DNA of 64,000 nt from Vallitalea longa (GCF_027923465.1 NZ_BRLB01000012.1:103998-167997), one strand, 5' to 3'; counted from the first letter of the stretch, positions 7,251 through 16,699 are shown. Notes: generated from the letters alone by a model not told the origin. A program made the numbers and translations.

Positions 7251-7398
7251 ATATAAGGTTATCAACTATGTCTCAAAATTAATCTGGGAGGTGATTATGG
7301 TAATAAATTAATTGGGACAAAGAATTTATTGATTTACACATGAAACACATGACAAGATATGTACATTCCAAATTAATAAATACAAGGAGAGAGATATT

Positions 7399-8358
7399 AT
7401 GAAAAAAGCGAAATGTTTAATGGTATTGGTATTAACTTTAATTATGGTATTTACAGGTTGTGGTTCAAAAACGAATAAGACAGCTAATGAAGATAATTCT
7501 AATGGATCTACTGAAGAAAAGAAGAGTTTAACTATTGGTATGTCATTCCAAGAGATGGATAATCCTTATTTTGTTACTATGCATGAAGCATTTGAAGATG
7601 CAGCTAAGGAAATTGGTGCCACCACTTATGTAACAGATGCTAGTCATGATGTAAATAAGCAGATAAGTGATGTTGAAGATATGATTGAACAAGGAACTAA
7701 TATTTTATTGATTAATCCTACAGATAGTGTAGGTATTGAATCAGCAGTTGTGGAAGCTAAAGAAGCTGGTGTGATAGTTGTGGCAATAGATGCTCAAGCT
7801 AATGGTCCAATTGACTCTTTTGCAGGTTCAAAAAATAAAGAAGCAGGATATTTAGCAGGAAAACAAATGGCAGAAGATTTAGGTGAAAAAGGTAAAGTAG
7901 GAATTATCAATGGTATTCCAGTGGTACCAATTCTTGAAAGAGTCGAGGGTTTTAAAGAAGCTATGGCAGAATATCCAGATATTGAAATAGTTGATAATCA
8001 AAATGGAGAGCAAGAACGTGATAAATGTATGACAGTAACAGAAAACATGATGCAAGCAAATCCTGAACTTGATGCAATTTTTAGTGTTAATGATGGAGGG
8101 GCATTGGGTTGTTTGGCAGCTATAGAAAGTTCCAAAAAAGACATTAAATTATATAGTGTCGATGGACATCCAGAAGCAGTTGAAGCTATCTTGAATGGAG
8201 ATATTTTTAAAGCTACTGTTGCTCAATATCCTCGTGACCAGATTAGAGTGGGATTAGGTATCGCTCTTGCAAAATATTGGGGAGCTAATGTACCAGAAGT
8301 AATGCCAATAGATGTAACATTATTGACTAAGGATAATGCAGAAGGCTTTAGTTGGTAA
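7399..8358 (+). CDS. Ribose-type sugar ABC transporter substrate-binding lipoprotein
   Basis: A secreted lipoprotein (signal peptide MKKAKCLMVLVLTLIMVF, lipobox FTGC with the lipidated Cys at about residue 21) followed by a periplasmic-binding-protein type 1 fold (Peripla_BP_4). Characteristic segments are TIGMSFQEMDNPYF, QGTNILLINPTDS and IFSVNDGGALG. It should capture a sugar or polyol outside the membrane and deliver it to the permease. The neighbouring dehydrogenase and kinase suggest a polyol; the ligand cannot be read from sequence. The RBS is AAGGAGAGAG. ATPase and permease genes follow, separated by a strong hairpin that may stabilise this transcript's 3' end and raise binding-protein expression. 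Confidence 0.92.
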   Translation: MKKAKCLMVLVLTLIMVFTGCGSKTNKTANEDNSNGSTEEKKSLTIGMSFQEMDNPYFVTMHEAFEDAAKEIGATTYVTDASHDVNKQISDVEDMIEQGTNILLINPTDSVGIESAVVEAKEAGVIVVAIDAQANGPIDSFAGSKNKEAGYLAGKQMAEDLGEKGKVGIINGIPVVPILERVEGFKEAMAEYPDIEIVDNQNGEQERDKCMTVTENMMQANPELDAIFSVNDGGALGCLAAIESSKKDIKLYSVDGHPEAVEAILNGDIFKATVAQYPRDQIRVGLGIALAKYWGANVPEVMPIDVTLLTKDNAEGFSW

Positions 8359-8360
8359 CA

Positions 8361-8390
8361 TTCAAACAAAGGGTATTCCCTTTGTTTGAA
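8361..8390 (+). promoter_or_regulatory. Intra-operon stabilising hairpin after the binding-protein gene
   Basis: A perfect 13-base inverted repeat, TTCAAACAAAGGG and CCCTTTGTTTGAA, with a four-base loop, starts two bases after the stop codon. No T-run follows, so it is more likely an mRNA-stabilising or partly terminating structure that lets the binding protein be made in excess. Confidence 0.7.
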
Positions 8391-8466
8391 CTAAGAAGAA
8401 TAGTATCATGATTGGACTTGTAAATATATACAAGCAATATATTTAGAAAAAATGGGGGGTGTTACT

Positions 8467-9981
8467 TTGAAGAAAATATTCGAGATTTCTAATATTACTA
8501 AAAAATTTCCTGGTGTTATAGCACTTAATCAAGTAAGTTTTGATATAAATATCGGCGAAGTACATGCTTTGGTAGGTGAAAACGGTGCAGGTAAATCAAC
8601 TCTTATGAAAATCTTGGCTGGGATATATCAACCTACTAAAGGAAAAATATTTTATAAAGGTAAGTTAATGATCGTATCTGACCCTAAAGAAGCACAAAAA
8701 CTAGGGATTAGTATAATACATCAAGAATTCAGTTTAATACCTTATCTAAATGCCTATGAAAATATCTTTTTAGGAAAAGAATTAAGGAAAAAGAATGGTT
8801 TATTGAATCGTAAGTTAATGAAAAAAAAATCAAAAGAGATGTTAGAAAATATTAATGTCAAAATAGATTTAGATATTCCAGTTTCCAGATTAACTGTAGC
8901 ACAACAGCAATTAGTAGAAATAGTAAAGGCATTGACGGAAAATCCTGAAGTCTTAATTATGGATGAACCAACAGCAAGTCTTACGGAAAATGAAACCAAT
9001 AAATTTTTTGAGTTGATAAAAAAACTCCAAGAAAACAATGTGACAATGATCTTCATTTCACACCATATGAATGAAATCTTTGAGATTTGTGACCGTTATA
9101 CTTGTCTACGTGACGGTGAACATATAAATACTGGATGTGTAAAAGATATTACTAGAAAAGAACTTGTAAAAATGATGGTAGGTAGAGAAATAGGTGATAA
9201 CAATTATCCAGAAAGGCCACACTATGAGCAAATCAAAAATAATGATGTAATTCTAAGAGCGAAATCATTAAAAAGAGGTAAAATTGTTGATGATATAAGT
9301 TTTGACCTCAGAAGAGGTGAAATATTAGGTATAGCTGGTTTAGTCGGAGCAGGTAGAACAGAGACAATAAGATTATTGATTGGTGCTGATAAGGCAGATT
9401 CTAAAATTATTAATCTGAATGGTAATACAATTGAAATCAAATCACCAAATGATGCATTAAAATATGGTATAGGTCTTGTACCAGAGAATAGAAAAACCCA
9501 AGGACTCATTTTAGGGATGACGGTAAAAGATAACATTACATTTTCCAATTTGAAGAAATCCTGCAGTAATATTGGATTAATCAATAAGAAAAAAGAGAAT
9601 AAAGTTGCAGATGATTTTGTCAAGATGTTATCTATCAAGACTCCCACTATTAATCAAAAGGTTAAAAATTTGAGTGGTGGTAACCAACAGAAAGTTGTTT
9701 TAGCTAAATGGATGAATACCAAATGCAATATATTGATTTTCGATGAACCCACACGAGGAATCGATGTAGGTGCGAAATATGAGATTCACAAACTTATGAG
9801 AGAATTAGCGAATGAAGGTATGTGCATTATCATGATTTCTTCAGAATTACCAGAAATAATAGGAGTTAGTGACCGTATCATAACTGTATATAACGGAAAA
9901 ATAACAGGAGAAATGATTGGTGAAGATACCAGTCAAGAAGAAGTAATGCATTATGCAACTGGAGGGATTAATAATGAGTGA
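8467..9981 (+). CDS. Ribose-type sugar ABC transporter, duplicated ATP-binding protein
   Basis: A cytoplasmic RbsA/XylG/MglA-like ATPase of 504 residues with two ABC domains. The first has intact Walker A (GENGAGKST), Walker B (LIMDEPTAS) and H-loop (ISHHM). The second has the usual degenerate Walker A (GLVGAGRTE) but keeps LSGGNQQK and IFDEPTRGID. The GGGGGGTG RBS lies inside the codons after ATG 8452, so TTG at 8467 is the better start. Its stop overlaps the permease start by eight bases, indicating translational coupling. The degenerate ABC domain of the nearby sensor kinase resembles the first half of this protein family. Confidence 0.94.
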   Translation: MKKIFEISNITKKFPGVIALNQVSFDINIGEVHALVGENGAGKSTLMKILAGIYQPTKGKIFYKGKLMIVSDPKEAQKLGISIIHQEFSLIPYLNAYENIFLGKELRKKNGLLNRKLMKKKSKEMLENINVKIDLDIPVSRLTVAQQQLVEIVKALTENPEVLIMDEPTASLTENETNKFFELIKKLQENNVTMIFISHHMNEIFEICDRYTCLRDGEHINTGCVKDITRKELVKMMVGREIGDNNYPERPHYEQIKNNDVILRAKSLKRGKIVDDISFDLRRGEILGIAGLVGAGRTETIRLLIGADKADSKIINLNGNTIEIKSPNDALKYGIGLVPENRKTQGLILGMTVKDNITFSNLKKSCSNIGLINKKKENKVADDFVKMLSIKTPTINQKVKNLSGGNQQKVVLAKWMNTKCNILIFDEPTRGIDVGAKYEIHKLMRELANEGMCIIMISSELPEIIGVSDRIITVYNGKITGEMIGEDTSQEEVMHYATGGINNE

Positions 9982-10966
9982 TGTCAATGAAATAAAGAAT
10001 CAGAAATTATGTTATAGAAATGTAAGGATGAAGATATCAGAGTTTTATAAAGAGCCTATGATGTTGACACTTACAGGATTTATCCTTTTATGTATCGTTA
10101 TGGGCATTTTTTCACCAGAATTCTTTTCTGCAAGTAATATGAGTAATGTACTAAGGCAGGTAACAATCAATGCTATTCTGGCTGTTGGTATGACTTTCGT
10201 AATATTAAGTTCAAGGATAGATCTGTCCGTTGGATCAGTAATGGCTTTTACAGGGACTATGATGGCAGCTGCCATGGTGGATTATGGAATACCTTGGTTC
10301 GGGGCAATATTAATCGGTGTAGTTATAGGGGCAACATTAGGACTTATTAATGGTATAATCATATCTTATCTGAAGTTGCCAGCTATAATAGTAACATTAG
10401 CTATGATGCAAATTCCTAGGGGCTTAGCTCTTTTATATACAGGGGGGTATCCATTAAACGGTTTACCTTCAAGTTTTTCCAATATTGGTAGAGGATATCT
10501 TTTCAACATCATTCCAATACCAGTAGTTATCATGGTGATAGTATATATCCTTGCATACATTATCTTGAATCATTTACCAATAGGTCGTTATATCTATGCT
10601 ATTGGTGGTAATGAAGAAGCAGTTCGCCTATCAGGTATAAAAGTCAAACTTTATAAAATAATCCCCTTTGTGGTAAGTGGTATTACAGCTTCTATTGGTG
10701 GAGTGATCATTACTTCTAGATTGATGTCAGGTCAACCTATGGCTGGAGAAGGATTCGAGTTAGATGCTATAGCGGCAGTAGTTCTTGGAGGTACTGATGT
10801 TGCCGGAGGAAGAGGACATATCGTTGGTACTCTACTTGGAGCAATGATGCTTGGAGTATTAACCAATGGGCTTAACTTGATTGGAGTATCTCCTTATGTT
10901 CAAAGAATTTTCAAAGGTTTGATTATAATTGCCGCAGTATATGTTAGTGGACGCAACAAAGATTAA
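9974..10966 (+). CDS. Ribose-type sugar ABC transporter permease
   Basis: A polytopic membrane protein of about 330 residues (BPD_transp_2, RbsC/XylH-like) with roughly eight to ten transmembrane helices and the family segments SSRIDLSVGSVMAFTG and AGEGFELDAIAAVVLGGTDVAGGRG. It forms the membrane channel, probably as a homodimer, for the ATPase and binding protein encoded upstream. The start at 9974 follows GGAGGG and overlaps the end of the ATPase gene. An upstream ATG at 9953 has no RBS. The substrate is shared with the locus: an unidentified pentose, pentitol or tetritol. Confidence 0.93.
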   Translation: MSDVNEIKNQKLCYRNVRMKISEFYKEPMMLTLTGFILLCIVMGIFSPEFFSASNMSNVLRQVTINAILAVGMTFVILSSRIDLSVGSVMAFTGTMMAAAMVDYGIPWFGAILIGVVIGATLGLINGIIISYLKLPAIIVTLAMMQIPRGLALLYTGGYPLNGLPSSFSNIGRGYLFNIIPIPVVIMVIVYILAYIILNHLPIGRYIYAIGGNEEAVRLSGIKVKLYKIIPFVVSGITASIGGVIITSRLMSGQPMAGEGFELDAIAAVVLGGTDVAGGRGHIVGTLLGAMMLGVLTNGLNLIGVSPYVQRIFKGLIIIAAVYVSGRNKD

Positions 10967-11136
10967 TCTATAAAAGATATCAACAAAGACAATTGCATAA
11001 TTACCTTTTGCTGATTTCTATAGCACAAAATGTTGGATTCGATTTACTATTATAATCTACATATTGTGCATATAGAATTAAATTAGGAGTTAGCAATTTC
11101 TCAATCAATAATTTAATAAAAATGGAGGTATGAAAA

Positions 11137-12222
11137 ATGACAAATTTAACTGATTTACCAAAAAAAATGAAAGCAGTTGTAGCATATGGCCCAGAAGATT
11201 ACAAAGTTACAGAGGTAGATGTTCCAAGAGCTGGCTTTGAAGAAGTAGTTATAAAAGTTGGAGCTTGTGGTATATGTGGTAGTGATATAAAAGCATATCA
11301 TGGTTCTGATATGTTTTGGGGAGGAGAAGTTCCTTGGTTCAAAGTTCCAGTAATTCCAGGACATGAATTTTTTGGCTATGTGGTTGAACTTGGTGAAGGA
11401 GCAGCTGAAAAACATGAACTTGAAATAGGTGATAAAGTAACAACTGACCAAATAAAGCCCTGTGGCAAGTGTCGTTTCTGTCAATCGGGCAAGTATTGGA
11501 TGTGTGAAGTACACAATATGTATGGTTTCCAAAAAGATATTGCAGAAGGTGGAATGGCTGAATATATGAAATTTGGAAGTACATCAAAAATATATAAAAT
11601 ACCAGAAAGTCTTTCGCTAAAAGAATCAAGTATCATAGAACCTCTTGCTTGTGCTATTCATACTGTTCAGAGAGCTAATATCGAATTTGAAGATGTAGTT
11701 GTTCTAGCAGGAGCTGGTACTTTAGGATTATGTATGGTTCAATTGATTTCTCTAAAAACACCTAAGAAATTAATTGTATTGGATGTAGACGATAAAAGGT
11801 TGAGAACAGCAAAAGAACTTGGTGCCGATATAATAATTAACCCAAAAGAAGAAGATGCAATAAAGAAAGTGAAATCTCTAACAGAAGGATATGGATGTGA
11901 TGTATATATAGAAGCAACTGGTTCACCTATTGGAGTTACACAAGGTCTTGAAATGATTAGAAAATTAGGTAGATTTATTGAATTTAGCGTTTTTGGTGCT
12001 AAGACTACAACTGATTGGAGTGTTATTGGTGATCGCAAAGAGCTAGATATAAGGGGATCTCATTTAGGACCATATACATATCCTGTAGCCATAGACTTAT
12101 TAGAACGTAAATTGATTAAAGCTGATCCTATAGTTTCTGAAATACATCCATTAGCTGATTTTGAAAAAGCTTTTAAGATTGCGAAGAGTGGAAAAGTAAT
12201 CAAAGTATTATTACAACCTTAG
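11137..12222 (+). CDS. Zinc-dependent polyol dehydrogenase (MDR family; threitol/erythritol or sorbitol dehydrogenase-like)
   Basis: A 361-residue medium-chain dehydrogenase. It has the catalytic zinc site (GACGICGSD Cys, GHEFFG His-Glu), a structural zinc lobe with four cysteines (CGKCRFCQSGKYWMC) and a Rossmann motif (AGAGTLGLCMVQL). It would oxidise a polyol to a ketose with NAD(P) in the cytoplasm. The segments around FWGGEVPWFKVPVIPGHEFFG and the YWMCEVHNMYGFQ lobe remind me of erythritol/L-threitol dehydrogenases, but pentitol dehydrogenases cannot be excluded. RBS GGAGG precedes the start. A 170-base gap separates it from the permease gene; an imperfect inverted repeat (GCACAA...TTGTGC) lies in that gap. 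Confidence 0.88.
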   Translation: MTNLTDLPKKMKAVVAYGPEDYKVTEVDVPRAGFEEVVIKVGACGICGSDIKAYHGSDMFWGGEVPWFKVPVIPGHEFFGYVVELGEGAAEKHELEIGDKVTTDQIKPCGKCRFCQSGKYWMCEVHNMYGFQKDIAEGGMAEYMKFGSTSKIYKIPESLSLKESSIIEPLACAIHTVQRANIEFEDVVVLAGAGTLGLCMVQLISLKTPKKLIVLDVDDKRLRTAKELGADIIINPKEEDAIKKVKSLTEGYGCDVYIEATGSPIGVTQGLEMIRKLGRFIEFSVFGAKTTTDWSVIGDRKELDIRGSHLGPYTYPVAIDLLERKLIKADPIVSEIHPLADFEKAFKIAKSGKVIKVLLQP

Positions 12223-12267
12223 TTTCATACAATCAACATTACATTGCTAAATATGAGGAGTGAAAAG

Positions 12268-13809
12268 ATGAATTATGTAATTGGTTTAGATATAGGAACC
12301 CAAGGGACAAAAGCAGTGTTAGTAGATTCAACAGGTAAAGTGTTAGCTCATTGCTATAAAGGCTATGATGTTGAAACTCCAAAACCTTCATGGGCTCAAC
12401 AGTGGCCAGAACCGTGGGTTGAGGCAACGATTTATACAATTAAGGGTGTAGTCAATTCAAGCAATGTACCTGTAGAAGAGATTAAAGGGGTAGCTATAAG
12501 CAGTCTATATGGTGGCTCAGGAATACCAGTTGATGATGACATGAATCCTTTAGCTCCCTGCCTAATATGGATGGATCGTAGAGCAGAAGAAGAAGTAGCA
12601 TGGGTAGAAAAAAATATAGACCTGGATGAATTATTTGAAGTTACAGGAAACCATGTTAATTCTTACTTCGGTTTTACTAAAATGTTGTGGATCAAAAATA
12701 ATTTACCTGATGTTTGGAAAAAGACAAAATATTTCTTACCACCTGCTTGCTATGTGGTTTATAAATTAACTGGTGATGTAGCAGTAGATCTTTCATCAGC
12801 TGGAAATATTGGCGGAGTATTTGATTTGAAAAATAGAACTTGGTCCAAAACTATGCAAGATAAACTTGATATACCTAATAGTTTTTTTCCAGAACGTCTA
12901 GTGGAGTGTACTGAAGTTGTTGGTGGAGTTACTTCAGGTATAGCTGAACTAACAGGTCTGAAAGAAGGAACAAGTGTCATTTGTGGAGGTGTAGATGCTG
13001 TTGTCGCTACTATCGGTGCAGGGGTATTTTCTGAAGGTAGTCATGTAGCGATGATGGGTACTTCCATGTGTTGGGGATTCGTTACAGAGCAACCCAACTT
13101 ATCAGAAAAATTGGTAAGTATGCCTTTTGCTATTGATTCCAAGTCTAAAATATATACTTTTGGTGGAGCGGCAACTGCAGGAGTCGTATTGAGATGGTTT
13201 AGAGATACTTTTGGTGAATTGGAACTTCAGTCAGAGAAACAGATAGGTATTGATGCTTACACCTTGTTAGAATTAAAAGCCAAAAAAATTGGTCCTGGTG
13301 CTGATGGATTAGTAGTTCTACCATATTTCATGGGAGAAAGAAGCCCTATATGGGATAGTCAGGCTAGAGGAACAGTTATAGGATTAAGTCTAATGCACAC
13401 GAAAGCACATTTATATAAAGCATTCATGGAAGGGGTATCATATGCTCTAAGACATAATATTGAACTAGTGGAAACAACATCAGCCAATCTGAACAGAGAA
13501 ATCATTATTGTTGGAGGATGTTCTAAATCTCTTATATGGCCACAAATTTTTGCGGATGTGACTGGTAGACCAGTAAGAATAATTCAAGATGACGTTGAAG
13601 CACCTCTTGCAGATGCGTTACTAGCTGGATTGGCTACAAATGTTTTTCAAGATGAAGGAAGTTTTTCTAACTGGTTAACATTCAAAGAAACAATACAACC
13701 TAATCTGGAAAATACAAAAAAATACGATTTGTATTTTGAACAGTATAAGGAAATTTACAACAATTTAAAGGAAAACATGAAAATACTTAATCAAATCAGT
13801 GCTAAATAA
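12268..13809 (+). CDS. FGGY-family carbohydrate kinase (xylulokinase-like)
   Basis: The 513-residue product carries the FGGY N-terminal phosphate-binding motif (GLDIGTQGTKAVLVD), the substrate region (PCLIWMDRRAEEE), the hinge segment GGVDAVVATIGAG and the C-terminal GGCSKSLIWPQIFADVTGRPV. It should phosphorylate a ketose, probably the product of the upstream dehydrogenase, to make a ketose phosphate in the cytoplasm. The exact sugar is unknown; AraD nearby argues for a pentulose. RBS GAGGAG supports ATG at 12268 over the TTG at 12244. It lies 45 bases after the dehydrogenase gene, so the two are probably co-transcribed. Confidence 0.9.
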   Translation: MNYVIGLDIGTQGTKAVLVDSTGKVLAHCYKGYDVETPKPSWAQQWPEPWVEATIYTIKGVVNSSNVPVEEIKGVAISSLYGGSGIPVDDDMNPLAPCLIWMDRRAEEEVAWVEKNIDLDELFEVTGNHVNSYFGFTKMLWIKNNLPDVWKKTKYFLPPACYVVYKLTGDVAVDLSSAGNIGGVFDLKNRTWSKTMQDKLDIPNSFFPERLVECTEVVGGVTSGIAELTGLKEGTSVICGGVDAVVATIGAGVFSEGSHVAMMGTSMCWGFVTEQPNLSEKLVSMPFAIDSKSKIYTFGGAATAGVVLRWFRDTFGELELQSEKQIGIDAYTLLELKAKKIGPGADGLVVLPYFMGERSPIWDSQARGTVIGLSLMHTKAHLYKAFMEGVSYALRHNIELVETTSANLNREIIIVGGCSKSLIWPQIFADVTGRPVRIIQDDVEAPLADALLAGLATNVFQDEGSFSNWLTFKETIQPNLENTKKYDLYFEQYKEIYNNLKENMKILNQISAK

Positions 13810-13819
13810 ATATACGACG

Positions 13820-13866
13820 ATGCCTAAACTTCAAACATATTTTGTTTGGAGTAAGGCATTATTTTA
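13820..13866 (+). terminator. Intrinsic terminator after the FGGY kinase gene
   Basis: ATGCCT and AGGCAT, with an inner stem ACTTCAAACA/TGTTTGGAGT, form a long hairpin with one small internal loop, followed by TTATTTTAT. Confidence 0.7.
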
Positions 13867-13940
13867 TATACAGGTAATATTTGTTTACTTGAATTTCTGA
13901 ATATAAGTTGCATTATGATAATAAATGGAGAGTGTAAAAA

Positions 13941-14588
13941 ATGAATAGACATAAATATAAAATGTTGGTGTTTGATATGGATGGTGTTATCCTAGATAGT
14001 GAGCCTCTACATGAATATGCCAAAAAGAGAATTCTTCAAGATTATAATATTTCTCCAAATATTGATTTGTTTTGGTCTGTTGGAAATCCGAATATAGTGT
14101 TATGGAGAAAAATAATTACAGAATATAAGATTTCAAGTACACCTGAAGAATTGGAACAAAAGCAATATGAATACATAATAGAACAATTAGAAGAACAAAA
14201 TGTGAAAGCAAGTAATGGTATTGAAGAATTACTGAATTGGGCTAAGAGAAATGAGTTTTTGATAGGTCTTGCATCTTCCTCTAATCGATATTTTGTAGAT
14301 TATGTTCTGCATTTTCTGAAGATAAAAGATTATTTTGAATATACTATAGCTGGTGATGAGGTAACACATAAGAAACCTAAGCCAGATGTATATTTAGCTA
14401 TCATAGATATGGCTGATATTTTGCCTTCTCAAGTTATTGCTATAGAAGATTCTTCATCGGGTATAAAAGCAGCGGTAGAAGCGGGTATTTCGTGTATAGG
14501 ATATCAAAACCCCACATCTGGTAAACAAGATTTGGGTTTAGCTGAGCATATTATCACAGCTTTGGATGAAGTACAGGAATATATATGA
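13941..14588 (+). CDS. HAD-superfamily phosphatase/phosphomutase (beta-phosphoglucomutase-like)
   Basis: A 215-residue cytoplasmic HAD hydrolase with motif I FDMDGVILDSEP (nucleophile Asp and general acid Asp), a helical cap, motif II LASSSN, motif III Lys in KKPKPDVYL and motif IV IEDSSSGIKAA. Members dephosphorylate or isomerise sugar phosphates such as 2-deoxyglucose-6-P, polyol phosphates or beta-glucose-1-P. It follows the polyol kinase but lies beyond a terminator, so it may have its own promoter. A role in removing a dead-end or toxic sugar phosphate from the pathway is plausible but unproven. RBS GGAGAGTG. Confidence 0.88.
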   Translation: MNRHKYKMLVFDMDGVILDSEPLHEYAKKRILQDYNISPNIDLFWSVGNPNIVLWRKIITEYKISSTPEELEQKQYEYIIEQLEEQNVKASNGIEELLNWAKRNEFLIGLASSSNRYFVDYVLHFLKIKDYFEYTIAGDEVTHKKPKPDVYLAIIDMADILPSQVIAIEDSSSGIKAAVEAGISCIGYQNPTSGKQDLGLAEHIITALDEVQEYI

Positions 14589-14613
14589 AATTAAAAATAT
14601 ATTTGGTTCAATA

Positions 14614-14746
14614 TTCTATGCAGGTAAGCTAATTAAAAGATTTAGCAGAATAAAAATATAGTTGCTTTTTCTATCTTTTTATTCTGCTAGCGAAATTTAT
14701 AACCCTTTATTTGCCTGTATTAAATTAAAGGTGGGAAAGTTGAATA
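14614..14746 (+). repeat. Dispersed structured repeat, copy 1
   Basis: This roughly 130-base intergenic element matches another at 28384-28509 by eye along nearly its whole length (shared blocks CTATGCA, GTAAGCTAAT, AATAAAAATATAG, CTATCTTTTTAT and AAAGTTGA). It contains a perfect 13-base hairpin (14644-14656 with 14676-14688) inside an outer stem (CAGGTAA with TTGCCTG) and ends with AAGGTGGGAAAGTTGA. It could be a structured RNA or a small non-coding mobile repeat. The 14589-14920 interval holds nothing else I can identify. Confidence 0.55.
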
Positions 14747-14920
14747 ATATACCACTTAATTAATTAAACACATATATTAGTAACTATGAAGAGATTTTCT
14801 CCATTCATTGTATGAGATATTCTAAGTAGTATAAGTAATAAGTTCAGTTAAGATATTATAAAGTATATGAGTATACCGTAAATAAATGTTAATTCAAGTA
14901 TTATATTTTAAGAGTATTCA

Positions 14921-15274
14921 TTAACAACATTCAAAACCATTCGCTATTATAGACACACAAAGTTCTGTTGTTCCTGTAACTGTAATAACTGAAACGTCTT
15001 CTAGTAGATCAATACTTGCAGTAAATATATTGCCTAATTCAGGTAAGAAAATGGCATTATTAATGACTACAAAAGTTGCACCAGGTAATGGTGCTTCAGG
15101 TTGTATAACAACAGTTCCTGAAATATTTGGTAGATCTAATGCAGACCATAAATTAAATGTACCAGCAGTAGTTATTGTAATAGTTCTGTCTGTGTAACCA
15201 TATTGTTGACTACATTTGCAACCTCCTATTACTGCGTTTCCAATACCACAACAAGTACTTATATTGCATCCCAT
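14921..15274 (-). CDS. Cysteine-rich structural protein, possibly an S-Ena endospore-appendage-like subunit
   Basis: Translation from ATG at 15274 (RBS AAAGGAGATG on the minus strand) gives 117 residues. The N-terminus is Cys-rich (MGCNISTCCGIGNAV, then CKCSQ), the middle is a beta-rich, threonine- and valine-rich domain (about residues 25-110) with TTELCVSI near the end, and the protein closes with FECC. No signal peptide is seen. Terminal cysteine pairs around a beta-sandwich suggest covalent polymerisation, as in the DUF3992/S-Ena spore appendage subunits. The match is by general pattern only, so the family call is tentative. It stands alone, convergent with the HAD phosphatase gene. Confidence 0.6.
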   Translation of the reverse strand: MGCNISTCCGIGNAVIGGCKCSQQYGYTDRTITITTAGTFNLWSALDLPNISGTVVIQPEAPLPGATFVVINNAIFLPELGNIFTASIDLLEDVSVITVTGTTELCVSIIANGFECC

Positions 15275-15718
15275 TTCATCATCTCCTTTCATAATAATGA
15301 TAGTTTAAAGTCAATAATATGAAGCTAGCTTAACTAGTATCTAGCATTTATGAGATACATTACGCTACTATACTGACAATATTTATGATGAAGAGTATAT
15401 AGTAGCAATCTTGATTACCTTTTTATAAATTACTAAGTGATCACTTAATTATAAAATAATTTTTATTATAACGTAATTGTATTTAATAATAATTAGCTAC
15501 TTTATATAAGTACATTTTATTTTCTTTTATATATATTAATCAATTACTACTTGAGTATGAATATCTCAATATATAATATGCAGTTATAAGTAATCTTGTC
15601 CTTGATTATATTTATTAATAAAATAATTATAAGATTTAATTCACTACTAGAAAAGGTAAGTGATTTTAATGAATATTTTATAATATATTTAATTAAGTAA
15701 ATCTTTTATGGAGTTAGT
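15275..15718. other. AT-rich intergenic region with a perfect 14-base palindrome
   Basis: No gene is seen in this divergent region. It should hold promoters for both neighbours. TAAGTGATCACTTA at 15434-15447 is a perfect palindrome suited to binding a dimeric regulator, but no regulator gene is adjacent. Confidence 0.4.
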
Positions 15719-16699
15719 ATGAGATTTTTTATCCTTATGAAAAAACATGTTATAATTCTATTGGTCTTTCTTATATCTATATCATTATTTTTCATATATA
15801 TAATCCATGAATATACAGTGAACAATAATGATTTATACCAAGCATTCATGGGTTATAGTGAATATATGATAGATAATCAAATAAAAAATGATATAGAATA
15901 TTTTCGACCATCAAAGTTACCTATTCTCAATGATAAGGAATTCAAAACAGATTTTATGAATAAATATAATTTGAAAGAATCTAGTGAAATAATTCTACCT
16001 CAATCTTTACTTGAGAATCCATATGATAATCTAATAAATTTTTTTAGCATATTGAGGCAAGCAGCCAATTATGTGAAGGGTAAGGTAACTGGTTGTGGTA
16101 CACTAGGCTATTCAAAATTGCCTTATCCGACTGCATATGAATTTTTGTCATCCGATTATCAAGAAAAGCTTAGTTACGAAGAATTTTTAGCTTTATTTGA
16201 AAATATATTACATCTCAATTTAATTAAATTACATGAAGTTATCCAAGATGAAAGGTGTTCTGATGGATTAAGATATTTTATTGAATTCGAGACAATTGAA
16301 GGTTCAGAAAAAGGTGTAGGATATTTTGCATATTATTATGGATATATCTGCTTGATTAAAGTTGATGATGTTTATAAAATTTCTGATATAAGTTTTCAAG
16401 GAGAAGATTATTTATGTGCCCCTTATCATGGTTGGAATTATATTGGAGAGGCTGTAGTTGATATTAAGTATGGTAATTGGTGTTCATTGGTTGAAGAGCG
16501 CTATGAAACACAACAAGATGACTATATTAAAAATATATATTTTAAGGGAACGGATGGTTTTGATTATCGTATATTATTTTTTCAATTAACTAATGGAAAA
16601 GATGTTGAGATAGCTCAGTATAGAAAAAAGAAAAATAATGAATGGGAAGTTATAAAGTTAGATCCAGAAAAATGTTTAGAAAATAATAATAAAGATTAA
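15719..16699 (+). CDS. Membrane-anchored extracytoplasmic protein of unknown function
   Basis: The 326-residue product has an N-terminal hydrophobic anchor (about residues 10-27) and a long soluble domain outside the membrane. Four cysteines (in VTGCGTLGY, ERCSDG, YICLIK and LCAPYHGW) and many aromatic residues are visible. I recognise no family. RBS GGAG lies five bases before the ATG. It is flanked by long gene-poor stretches with orphan and broken genes, so it probably belongs to an accessory region. Confidence 0.65.
   Translation: MRFFILMKKHVIILLVFLISISLFFIYIIHEYTVNNNDLYQAFMGYSEYMIDNQIKNDIEYFRPSKLPILNDKEFKTDFMNKYNLKESSEIILPQSLLENPYDNLINFFSILRQAANYVKGKVTGCGTLGYSKLPYPTAYEFLSSDYQEKLSYEEFLALFENILHLNLIKLHEVIQDERCSDGLRYFIEFETIEGSEKGVGYFAYYYGYICLIKVDDVYKISDISFQGEDYLCAPYHGWNYIGEAVVDIKYGNWCSLVEERYETQQDDYIKNIYFKGTDGFDYRILFFQLTNGKDVEIAQYRKKKNNEWEVIKLDPEKCLENNNKD

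Noticed and set aside
7297..7311. Four-codon frame MVIN with a strong GGGAGGTG RBS in the leader before the binding-protein gene
   Set aside because: Too short to support as a gene. It may be a chance site or a leader peptide, but nothing downstream depends on it visibly.
8361..8390. Hairpin after the binding-protein gene considered as an operon terminator
   Set aside because: There is no T-run after the stem and the ATPase and permease genes of the same transporter follow, so a stabilising role is more likely.
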